Positions 8,384 through 15,602 of a DNA stretch of 35,060 nt are shown piece by piece. The translations under genes and the position numbers were made by a program. The notes under the pieces are model-generated. The model was given only the letters and a program-made list of their open reading frames with translations, made no database searches and was not told the DNA's origin. Source of the DNA: CAZVFX01 sp964626565. Lineage in GTDB: Bacteria > Myxococcota_A > UBA9042 > CAIXZC01. The first letter of the stretch is position 1, and each line of letters begins with the position of its first letter. Location of the stretch: assembly GCA_964626565.1 (NCBI GenBank), contig CAZVFX010000073.1:1-35060 (forward strand), read 5' to 3'.

Positions 8384-9952
8384 ATGCCCAGGCGTGAACT
8401 GATATTGATTGCAACCCTGCTTTGTCTCAGCGCCGCCTGCGGCGGTACCCGGGTGAACGTTACTGCAGACAACCAGCCGTCGGTCGACGTTTACGATCCC
8501 GCCGACGTTGCCGGCGGTGCGCCGGAGATTGCCGCAACGGAGGATTCTCTCGTCGAAGAGGCCGGGGGGACAGACCTTGCTGCGGACCCGGACCTCGGGT
8601 CTGATTTATGGGTCGAAGATCTGGTCGATGCTGAAGGGACAGACCTTGTGTTGGACGAAGTTGAGTCCGTGGAGACCTTTGGTCCGGAGTTGGACCCGGA
8701 CCCGTGTTGTGCTGGGGACGAAGAGTGTGGGCAGCCCGGGTTTGTGTGCGTGGCCGGCTACTGTGTTCAACCCGCGCCTGCGGGGCGTTGCTGGACGGAT
8801 GCGGACTGTGCACCGGATTTCATGTGTGACGGCGCCCAGGTTTGTCCCTGCCCGGACTTGTGCGAGGATGTCGCCGACCCCCACGGATATTGCGTAACCG
8901 AGCAGGAGTGGCCGGACCATTGCGGGCCGGGGCAGGTTCAGCCACTTGAACTGCCTGCGGGCGGCGCCGGCCCCGGATTCGGCACTGTCTCCCGAGTTGA
9001 AGTGTTCCCCGGCGATCCGGACGTCGCGTACATCGGCAACGGCCCCAACCTTTACCGGGTCGATGCAGGGAGCAATTCGTGGACCGAACTGGTGTTCGAG
9101 ACTGCGCATAACAACATCGGGCCGGTCCAGCCCCATCCCACGGACCCGAACATCCTGTACGTCGCGCTGTGGAACTTCGGCACTTCAACCCTGCACAAGT
9201 CGGTGGACGGCGGTGAAACGTGGAAGCAGCTTACCTTCGCCGATTCCGAGAACATTAATAGTCTGGCCATCGACCCGGTGAACCCGCAGCGGGTCTGGGC
9301 GGGCACGCACTGGCATGGTGTCTACCGTTCGCTTGACGGCGGCGAAAGCTGGGGACAGACCTCTCAGACGGTTGGTATCGTCATCAACCTGGAGCCTGCT
9401 CCGTGGAATCCCGATTGGTTGTATGCGGGGTGTTGGGGCAACGACGGGTTGTATCGCAGCCAGGACGGAGGTGATTCGTGGACGTCGGCCGGTTCCCCCG
9501 GCACGTCCATGCAGGATGTAGTGGTTGACCCCAACAATCCGGGGGTTGCCTATGCCATCGTGTACGGGGCCTTGCAGGTGAACGACACTCTGTACCGAAC
9601 CGTTGATGGCGGTGACTCGTGGACGCCGATCTACGACGGTCAGTTGGGAGGGATCGGGCTGATGGGAGTGATGGTGCATCCGTGCGACAGCCAGCGTCTG
9701 TTTGTGGCTACTCACAACGGGATTCTGCGCAGCGAGGACTGGGGACAGACCTGGTCCCACGTCACCGATGGCTTTCTCGCCACGGGCGGCGGCGTGGTGG
9801 TCTACAACCTGGCCTGGATGCCGGGCCGCCTCCTGGCGGGCAGCGAGTCGTGCGGACTGTACGAGAGTCTGGACGACGGTATCACCTGGCACCATGTCGC
9901 GGGCCTGGTCTGCGACAACGCTCCCGATATTGGTGACGACGGGCTTTACTAA
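8384..9952 (+). CDS. Lipoprotein with Cys-rich region and Asp-box beta-propeller
   Basis: The 522-residue product has a lipoprotein signal (Cys19 in CLSAACGG), an Asp/Glu-rich spacer (about 25-100), a Cys-rich section (about 105-190, with pairs like CWTDADCAPDFMC), and a beta-propeller to the end. The propeller carries repeated Asp-boxes: SVDGGETW, SLDGGESW, SQDGGDSW, TVDGGDSW, SEDWGQTW and SLDDGITW. Asp-boxes occur in sialidase, VPS10 and Ycf48-like propellers, but no sialidase active site was identified, so a binding or scaffold role at the cell surface is more likely. The ATG at 8384 has GGAGGG (8373-8378) five bases upstream and begins the signal peptide; the longer frame overlaps the previous gene. 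Confidence 0.88.
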   Translation: MPRRELILIATLLCLSAACGGTRVNVTADNQPSVDVYDPADVAGGAPEIAATEDSLVEEAGGTDLAADPDLGSDLWVEDLVDAEGTDLVLDEVESVETFGPELDPDPCCAGDEECGQPGFVCVAGYCVQPAPAGRCWTDADCAPDFMCDGAQVCPCPDLCEDVADPHGYCVTEQEWPDHCGPGQVQPLELPAGGAGPGFGTVSRVEVFPGDPDVAYIGNGPNLYRVDAGSNSWTELVFETAHNNIGPVQPHPTDPNILYVALWNFGTSTLHKSVDGGETWKQLTFADSENINSLAIDPVNPQRVWAGTHWHGVYRSLDGGESWGQTSQTVGIVINLEPAPWNPDWLYAGCWGNDGLYRSQDGGDSWTSAGSPGTSMQDVVVDPNNPGVAYAIVYGALQVNDTLYRTVDGGDSWTPIYDGQLGGIGLMGVMVHPCDSQRLFVATHNGILRSEDWGQTWSHVTDGFLATGGGVVVYNLAWMPGRLLAGSESCGLYESLDDGITWHHVAGLVCDNAPDIGDDGLY

Positions 9953-9976
9953 CCTCTCCGGAAAGAGACCTCTGCC

Positions 9977-9997
9977 GGGAACAATCCGCCTGTTCCC
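9977..9997. terminator. Inverted repeat, possible terminator or operator
   Basis: GGGAACA and TGTTCCC form perfect 7-base arms around a 7-base loop, 24 bases after the stop of the propeller lipoprotein. It is followed only by TTGTCTC, not a clean T run, so it may be a weak intrinsic terminator, an mRNA-end hairpin, or a regulator site for the VWA gene 85 bases downstream. Confidence 0.4.
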
Positions 9998-10082
9998 TTG
10001 TCTCAAATGAACAGCGGCGAAAACAGATCGCAATGCTGCAGAGTAGTTCTCAGGTTTCTCCAAAACCAGGAAGGAGGAGACA

Positions 10083-12023
10083 ATGGACAGGTCTGGCTAC
10101 GTGAAACTGGGGTTGAGATTCACCCTGCTGTCCCTGGTTGCAATGACTTTCATGTTGAAAGCGTGTGTTGATGAGGCGGAGGTGGCGGAGCCGGAGCCCG
10201 TGCCGATTGAGCAGATGGTCAACGAGGAGCCGGTGCAGGTGCTGGTGGATGAACGGTCGGGTCTCGAAGAGGACGAGGAGTCTGTTGAGGAGTACGAGGC
10301 TGAAGGGCCGGCCTCGGCCGGTCCGGCGTCTGAAAGGAAGGAGTTGACTGACCCAGTCAAGAGAAACACGAGCTTGAGCGAACTGATGGGCCGAGACCGC
10401 AACTTGGCCGTCAAGCAGGTGGCGCTGAAAGACGCCACGGCTGATTTCTCGGCGGGCGGCGGCGCCCTCTCCCTGGGGGCTCCCGGGTCATCGGGGCGGG
10501 GCATGGGGAGTATCGGTTCCGGAGCTTTCTACGGAGGCGGCGGTTCTGGTCGCATGAGCAACCGTCGGTTTGTGCGGGGGCCGCGCCAGGTGCGGGAGTT
10601 TAACACTGAGGAGTACAGCCACATTTCGGAAAACGAGTTCAAGAGTGCGGTGGACAACCCGCTGTCTACGTTCTCCATCGATGTGGACACAGGCTCGTAC
10701 AGCAATGTACGGCGGTTCATCAATCAAAACGGTTTGCCGCCTGCGGATGCGGTGCGTATCGAAGAGATGATCAACTACTTCACCTACGACTACGAAGTCC
10801 CTTCCGGCGACGTGCCGTTCGCCATCGAAACAGAGATCTCCACCTGTCCGTGGAATCCGGACCACCGGCTGGTGCTCATCGGGCTGCAAGGGGAGCAACT
10901 CGCGACGAAGGAGCTTCCTCCGTCGAATCTCACCTTCCTGGTTGACGTCTCCGGCTCCATGAGTTCCGCCAACAAGTTACCGCTGCTGCGTAGCGGGTTG
11001 AAGCTGCTGGTGAAGAACCTGCGGGACGAGGACCGAGTGGCCTTGGTGGTCTACGCTGGTGCGGCGGGACTGGTATTGCCGTCGACTCCCGGCTCTCAGC
11101 GGGGAGAGATTCTGGCCGCCATTGACAGCCTGCGCTCGGGGGGCTCTACTGCGGGCGGTGCGGGCATCAAATTGGCTTATGCGGTGGCAAAAGAAAATCT
11201 CCAGGAAGGAGGCAACAACCGTGTGATTCTGGCTACGGACGGTGACTTCAACATCGGCGTTTCAAGCACGGGAGAGCTGACCAGGGTCATTGAGAAGAAG
11301 CGGGAGGAAGGCATCTTCCTGACGGTTCTCGGGTTTGGTACGGGCAACTACAAGGGTTCGCGCATGGAGCAGCTAGCGGACAAGGGTAACGGCAACTACG
11401 CCTACATCGACAACATCCTGGAGGCCAAGAAGGTGTTGGTCACCGAAATGGGCGGCACCCTCCACACCATCGCCAAGGATGTGAAGATCCAGGTGGAGTT
11501 CAATCCGAGCCGGGTCAGGGAGTACCGTCTTGTGGGATACGAGAACCGGGTGCTGGCGAAGGAGGATTTCGACGACGACAAGAAAGACGCGGGGGAGCTG
11601 GGCGCCGGGCACACGGTCACGGCTCTGTACGAGGTGGTCCCGGAAAACGGCGAAGCCGCTGCGGCGGGGGAACTCAGGTACGCCAAGACTGTGGTGAAGG
11701 CTGATGCCTACGAATCCAACGAGATAATGACGGTGAAACTAAGGTACAAGGCTCCGGACCGCGACAAGAGCAGAAAGATCGTCCGGCCGATTATCGACGA
11801 GAATATTGCTTTGAAAGACACTTCGGACAACCTGCGTTTTGCCGCGGCGGTGGCGGAATTCGGCATGTTGCTCCGGGACTCAAAGTTCAAGGCGGGAGCT
11901 TCATGGCGCGAGGTGGAGGGGTTGGCAAAGGGCGCCAAGGGGATGGACGAGCACGGCTACCGGGCCGAGTTCATCCGTCCGGTCGAAAAGGCAGCGCTGT
12001 TGTCGGGTGACGCTACTTTGTGA
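10083..12023 (+). CDS. YfbK-like von Willebrand factor A domain protein
   Basis: The 646-residue protein matches the YfbK family layout: a linker rich in Glu, then Gly/Ser (about 30-165), the conserved N-terminal block YSHISENEFKSAVDNPLSTFSIDVDTGSYSNVRR (shown in part, about 178-211), a VWA domain (about 283-455) and a C-terminal DUF3520-type region (about 455-640). The metal-ion-dependent adhesion site is visible as DVSGSMS (288-294) with ATDGDFN downstream. The N-terminus is hydrophobic and reaches Cys28 (FMLKAC), so it may be a lipoprotein, though Lys before Ala-Cys is atypical. AAGGAGG lies five bases before the ATG. The function of YfbK proteins is poorly defined; surface or periplasmic metal-dependent binding is usual for VWA domains. 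The 3' end overlaps the opposing TPR gene by 11 bases. Confidence 0.92.
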   Translation: MDRSGYVKLGLRFTLLSLVAMTFMLKACVDEAEVAEPEPVPIEQMVNEEPVQVLVDERSGLEEDEESVEEYEAEGPASAGPASERKELTDPVKRNTSLSELMGRDRNLAVKQVALKDATADFSAGGGALSLGAPGSSGRGMGSIGSGAFYGGGGSGRMSNRRFVRGPRQVREFNTEEYSHISENEFKSAVDNPLSTFSIDVDTGSYSNVRRFINQNGLPPADAVRIEEMINYFTYDYEVPSGDVPFAIETEISTCPWNPDHRLVLIGLQGEQLATKELPPSNLTFLVDVSGSMSSANKLPLLRSGLKLLVKNLRDEDRVALVVYAGAAGLVLPSTPGSQRGEILAAIDSLRSGGSTAGGAGIKLAYAVAKENLQEGGNNRVILATDGDFNIGVSSTGELTRVIEKKREEGIFLTVLGFGTGNYKGSRMEQLADKGNGNYAYIDNILEAKKVLVTEMGGTLHTIAKDVKIQVEFNPSRVREYRLVGYENRVLAKEDFDDDKKDAGELGAGHTVTALYEVVPENGEAAAAGELRYAKTVVKADAYESNEIMTVKLRYKAPDRDKSRKIVRPIIDENIALKDTSDNLRFAAAVAEFGMLLRDSKFKAGASWREVEGLAKGAKGMDEHGYRAEFIRPVEKAALLSGDATL

Positions 12024-13569
12024 GGAGAGCCTTGAGTTTGGTTGCCCTGGCGGTGTCCAACTCGTCCAGTTTGCCCCAGATTGTCCACGCCTCAGCCTTG
12101 TTGCCGGCCATCACCGACTCCACTCCCCAGCCGTAGAGAATCTCCGGATCGTTGGCGTTGCGTTCAGCCGCGGCGCCAAAGGAGCGGGCCGAGTCCACGT
12201 GGTTACCCATGTTTGCGTGGGCTTTGGCGAGTTGGTGGAACGGGCGATAATCTTTGGGGTCCAGTTTGGAAGCCTGGTCGTAGAATTTAGCGGCCGGTTC
12301 CCACTGTCCGTTTTCGAAGTAGACATCGCCCAGTTTGAGCGCACAATCGTAGCAATTGGCGTTCTTTTCCAGCGCGCCGATGAGCAGGTTCTGGGTGCGC
12401 AGCAGCGCCTTGTCTTTAAGCGCGCAACCGGCAAGGAGAAGGAACGGCGTTTCATCGGGAAAGTCCTTTTCCCAACCGGCGAGTGAGTCTTGCACGTCGT
12501 CACATTTTTCCCTCTTGCCCGCGATCTGGGCGAGGATGAGGGCCACGGGGTAGGTGGGCTGAATGCGCTGCAGTTGCCAGTAGCGTTCGTACGCGGTGGA
12601 GTATTCCCCCGACTCAACCAGGACCGCGCCCAGTTCGGTGAGCAGTTCGGGCTCTTTCTTGCCCCAGTTGAGGCCGGCCTCAAGGGTGGCCCTGGCCTTG
12701 CCGAAGTTCCTCAACTTAGCCTGGATCTTGGCCAGGTCGAGGGCCGCATCAACGTCTTCAGGCTTCAATTCCAGCGCCTTTTCCAGCGATTCTGCGGCCT
12801 TGCTCAGCTTGCCGATCTTGGCCTGAGTCCGGCCCAGGTGGCCCCACAGTTCCTGGTCATCGGGGGTCTGTTCGGAGAGGAGCCTCAGGTGCAACTCAGC
12901 GTTGGAGAATCGCTCGATGCTGACGTAGATGTGGATGAGATTTCTGCGGTTTATGGTGTCGGTGGGGGCGATGGCCAGCCACTCTTCGAGGAGTTGGGTC
13001 GCCTTGTCCACCTGGTCTTCCTCGATGAATTTCTTTGCTTCTTCGAAGACCAGCTTTGAGCGGTCCTTGTCGATGAGGCTGGCCGGTTCTTTCTTGATGT
13101 CGCCGGCGGTTTCCGCACCGGCGTCGGCGGGTGCCTCGGCTGCGACGTCGGCCGGCACCGGGGTAGCGGCATCGTTGGGAGTTACCACGTCGGGGACCGG
13201 AGCGGGTGCCGGCGCCTCGGGTTGTTCCTTCACGTCGGCGGGAGCGGGAGCCGGGTCCGAGGCGGGAACTGGCGGTGACGGGGCCTCAGCAACGTCGGCG
13301 GCTGTTGCCTTAGCGACGTCCGGTTCCGGTGGCGAGGGGATTTGGGGCGGGCTGGGAGCAAACGGGGACCCTTCGTCGGCCGCGGCCGTAACATCTTGAG
13401 TATCGGATCCATCTGCGGCGTTCTTCTCGTCTTCGGCCGGTGCCTTCTTCTCGGCCGGGGCCGGCTCTTCGGCCGCGGCCGCGTCGGCGGCAGGAGCCTG
13501 GGCTTCCTCCTTGCACGATGAAAGCAGGAGAAGCAGCGTTGCAAGTAGCAGACTGAAGTGTCTATTCAT
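12013..13569 (-). CDS. TPR-repeat lipoprotein with Ala/Pro/Glu-rich linker
   Basis: The 518-residue product has a lipoprotein signal with Cys19 (LLLLLSSCKEE), a long low-complexity Ala/Pro/Glu/Val linker (about 21-165, repeating ADV, APAP and AEAP units), and then tetratricopeptide repeats to the C-terminus (about 170-518). TPR-like signatures include LWGHLGRTQAKIGKLSKAAESLEKALEL (in part), DALDLAKIQAKLRNFGKA-type pairs and YFENGQWEPAAKFYDQA. TPR arrays mediate protein-protein contacts; here it would be tethered to a membrane and hold the array away from it by the linker. The start at 13569 is chosen because the signal peptide begins there and GGAG lies upstream; the longer frame adds unrelated residues. 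It converges on the VWA gene. Confidence 0.9.
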   Translation of the reverse strand: MNRHFSLLLATLLLLLSSCKEEAQAPAADAAAAEEPAPAEKKAPAEDEKNAADGSDTQDVTAAADEGSPFAPSPPQIPSPPEPDVAKATAADVAEAPSPPVPASDPAPAPADVKEQPEAPAPAPVPDVVTPNDAATPVPADVAAEAPADAGAETAGDIKKEPASLIDKDRSKLVFEEAKKFIEEDQVDKATQLLEEWLAIAPTDTINRRNLIHIYVSIERFSNAELHLRLLSEQTPDDQELWGHLGRTQAKIGKLSKAAESLEKALELKPEDVDAALDLAKIQAKLRNFGKARATLEAGLNWGKKEPELLTELGAVLVESGEYSTAYERYWQLQRIQPTYPVALILAQIAGKREKCDDVQDSLAGWEKDFPDETPFLLLAGCALKDKALLRTQNLLIGALEKNANCYDCALKLGDVYFENGQWEPAAKFYDQASKLDPKDYRPFHQLAKAHANMGNHVDSARSFGAAAERNANDPEILYGWGVESVMAGNKAEAWTIWGKLDELDTARATKLKALLTK

Positions 13570-13646
13570 ATCCCACTCCGTGGTTGAGCTTTGCCCATTA
13601 TCCTGCATTTCTTCTCGAATTTCCACCCAAGAAACCTGGACTTCTA

Positions 13647-13675
13647 TTGATCAATGGCTGTAATGTGCCTAGACT
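13647..13675 (+). promoter_or_regulatory. Candidate promoter for the third radical SAM gene
   Basis: TTGATC (13647-13652) and TAGACT (13670-13675) are 17 bases apart, each matching four of six consensus positions. The predicted start would leave only a short leader before the Shine-Dalgarno at 13684. The -35 region lies in the palindrome TTGATCAA, and the 10-mer TGATCAATGG recurs at 15546-15555 on the other strand. Confidence 0.3.
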
Positions 13676-13694
13676 TGACTGCTGGGAGGCAAGT

Positions 13695-15161
13695 ATGAAG
13701 GTAGCCCTTATCGTCCCGGGAAGTCGGGCCGGAGTCAACAGCCCGAGATATCGAGAACTGTTCCCCCACCTGTTACCTATGAGCATTGCCTACCTTGGAG
13801 CCGTCCTGGAGCAGGATGGAGTTGAGGTGCTCGGCGTTGACCAGATTCCTCGTATGCTGTCGAACCAGGAGCTGGTGAACTTCTTGAAATCCGAGAAGGT
13901 AGACGTGGCGGGGTTCAGCCTGCTGACCAACACCGTTTCCAACGTCGTGGAAATTGTGGATTTATTGAGAAAGGACGCCCCTGAGATAAAGGTGCTGATG
14001 GGCAACCAGCACGCCACCATCTACGCGGACGATATTTTGCAGGAGGGTCAGGCGGATCTCATCGTGCGCGGTGAAGGAGAAATAACCCTTCGGGACACGG
14101 TCCGGGCGTTGGCCAATGGTGGGGATTTGAGCGCGGTTGAGGGGCTGTCTTATCGTGACCAGGATGGAACCGTGGTGCACAATCCGGCCCGGTCGATCAT
14201 CGAGGATTTGGACTCGATACCCTATCCCGCCTGGCATCTTTTCGACATTTTCGACCAGAAGTACATGAATCTCCCGCTAATCGGCGTGTACTCAACGCCT
14301 CTTCCTATTGCTGCATCCAGAGGTTGTCCATTTCACTGCGTTTTCTGTTCCCAGGACCAGTCGTTCAAGAAGGTCAGAATTCGGGATACGGTGAAGGTGG
14401 TGGACGAAGTGGAGGAGTTGGTTGACAAGTACGGCTTCGAGTGGTTTGGCTTCAACGACGCCTACTTCCCTTGGACCAAGGAGATGGGGTTCCAGTTCGC
14501 GGACGAGCTTATCCGTCGTGGTTTGCACAAGCGCGTACGTTGGATCACCGAGTCCAGGGTGGACATGGTGGATGCTGAGTTGATGGCTAAGCTAAGAGAG
14601 TCGGGGCTGGAGGTGATTTTCTTCGGCTTTGAGTCGGGTAACCAGGCAGTGCTGGATCGTATCGGCAAGAAGACCACCCTCGCTCAGGCGGAAATAGCGG
14701 CGAAGGCGGCGCGTGATGCGGGAGTCACAACCATGGGTTTCTTCATGATCGGGCTTCCGGGCGACACCAAGGAGAGTTGTTGGGACACGGTGAACTTCGC
14801 CATCAAGCTGGATTGCGATTTCGCAAAATTCGCCATCACCATCCCCTATCCGGGGTCCAAGCTGTTCGAGGAGACCAAGGACAGCATAGATTCCTCCCAG
14901 TTCGAGAAGTTCACATCCTGGTACAACTGGGCGTCGGGGGACGACGAGTTGCTGAGCGCTCCCGACGGGATGTCAGTACAGGAGTTGTTGTCCATTCAGC
15001 GTTCGGGCATGTTCAAGTTTTATGCCCGGCCTTCACAGGTCTATCGACACCTCAGGCGGGGGACCATCCCGTTTCGGCAGATGGCCTACGGCGCGTACAT
15101 CCTGGCTGAAGGGATGACCAAGAATGTTGTGGGGAGCGTCAAGGGTCTTCTGGGCCGTTAG
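13695..15161 (+). CDS. B12-binding radical SAM protein (third, distinct type)
   Basis: The 488-residue product has an N-terminal B12-binding domain (about 1-140, with VLMGNQHAT and LIVRGEGEITL) and a radical SAM core with CX3CX2C at C211, C215 and C218 (RGCPFHCVFC). Further core landmarks are WFGFNDAYFPW, WITESRVDMVD, FFGFESGNQAVLDRIGKKTT (in part) and MIGLPGDT. The C-terminus is a BchE-like helical extension. It differs from the two paralogs at 1572 and 5837 in core and tail and is closer to generic BchE/anaerobic-cyclase-type enzymes; a DxHxxG motif is again absent. GGGAGG (13684-13689) lies five bases before the ATG, which rules out the 37-codon upstream extension. The substrate is unknown. 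It converges with the small secreted protein gene, 18 bases away. Confidence 0.93.
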   Translation: MKVALIVPGSRAGVNSPRYRELFPHLLPMSIAYLGAVLEQDGVEVLGVDQIPRMLSNQELVNFLKSEKVDVAGFSLLTNTVSNVVEIVDLLRKDAPEIKVLMGNQHATIYADDILQEGQADLIVRGEGEITLRDTVRALANGGDLSAVEGLSYRDQDGTVVHNPARSIIEDLDSIPYPAWHLFDIFDQKYMNLPLIGVYSTPLPIAASRGCPFHCVFCSQDQSFKKVRIRDTVKVVDEVEELVDKYGFEWFGFNDAYFPWTKEMGFQFADELIRRGLHKRVRWITESRVDMVDAELMAKLRESGLEVIFFGFESGNQAVLDRIGKKTTLAQAEIAAKAARDAGVTTMGFFMIGLPGDTKESCWDTVNFAIKLDCDFAKFAITIPYPGSKLFEETKDSIDSSQFEKFTSWYNWASGDDELLSAPDGMSVQELLSIQRSGMFKFYARPSQVYRHLRRGTIPFRQMAYGAYILAEGMTKNVVGSVKGLLGR

Positions 15162-15172
15162 CCGGGCCCCGG
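15162..15172. repeat. GC-rich perfect dyad between convergent genes
   Basis: CCGGG-C-CCCGG fills most of the 18-base gap between two convergent stop codons. The one-base centre is too small for a simple RNA hairpin and there is no T run, so it is not called a terminator. Confidence 0.4.
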
Positions 15173-15179
15173 TTGAAGT

Positions 15180-15485
15180 CTATTCCCGGTCGGGCACTAC
15201 GTAAATCGAGCCGTCGCCGTCCACCATGTCGGTGGGGTAGATGGTGAGCACCATGCCGCGCCAGCCCGGCCACGCCTGTTCCAGCCAATCCTGCTGTTCC
15301 AGTGTCAGCGGCATTACGAGACGGTCCAGTCCTGCGTTCACCGATTCGAACAGCAGCTTTTCCTGGGGCAAGGTGAGCCTGATTCTCTCAGGGCCGAATT
15401 CGGCCGGGTTCTGATCTGCGGCCGCGAGTCCTGCAAACGAGCAGATGCAAGCCAGAGTTAACGCGACTGAAATGATCTTCTTCAT
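15180..15485 (-). CDS. Small secreted protein of unknown function
   Basis: The 101-residue product has a Sec signal peptide (MKKIISVALTLACICSFAGLAAA, in part; cleavage near residue 23) and a mature part of about 78 residues with balanced hydrophobic and acidic content (for example LDRLVMPLTLEQQDWLEQAW and GDGSIYVVPDRE). No family was recognised and the mature part has no cysteines, arguing against a disulfide-rich or lipoprotein role. AGGAGG (15491-15496) lies five bases before the ATG, so the start is well supported and the gene is very likely real despite its size. It could be exported to periplasm or outside. Its upstream region contains an inverted GATCAA/TTGATC dyad. Confidence 0.82.
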   Translation of the reverse strand: MKKIISVALTLACICSFAGLAAADQNPAEFGPERIRLTLPQEKLLFESVNAGLDRLVMPLTLEQQDWLEQAWPGWRGMVLTIYPTDMVDGDGSIYVVPDRE

Positions 15486-15539
15486 TGTGACCTCCTAGGT
15501 CCCCTCGAAGTGTTCTTTCCGCGTGGTTTCATTCGCCAC

Positions 15540-15554
15540 GATCAACCATTGATC
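15540..15554. promoter_or_regulatory. Operator-like dyad upstream of the small secreted protein gene
   Basis: GATCAA-CCA-TTGATC is a perfect 6+3+6 inverted repeat 55-69 bases before the start at 15485. Its right half lies within the 10-mer TGATCAATGG (minus strand, 15546-15555) that also precedes the radical SAM gene at 13695. It looks like a dimeric regulator site, but no regulator is encoded nearby. Confidence 0.35.
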
Positions 15555-15570
15555 AGATCCCGGAGGTGTC

Positions 15571-15600
15571 AAAAAAAACCGATCAATTTCAGTTGGTTAT
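15571..15600 (-). terminator. Weak intrinsic terminator after the FHA gene
   Basis: Just beyond the FHA stop (minus strand) AACC pairs with GGTT across a poorly paired interior and is followed directly by eight T residues. The short stem makes this a weak candidate, but the T run and position fit termination of the FHA transcript. Confidence 0.35.
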
Positions 15601-15602
15601 GA

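Noticed and set aside
9185..10063. Minus-strand open frame of 292 residues
   Set aside because: Antisense to the Asp-box propeller; high-GC shadow frame without a start signal.
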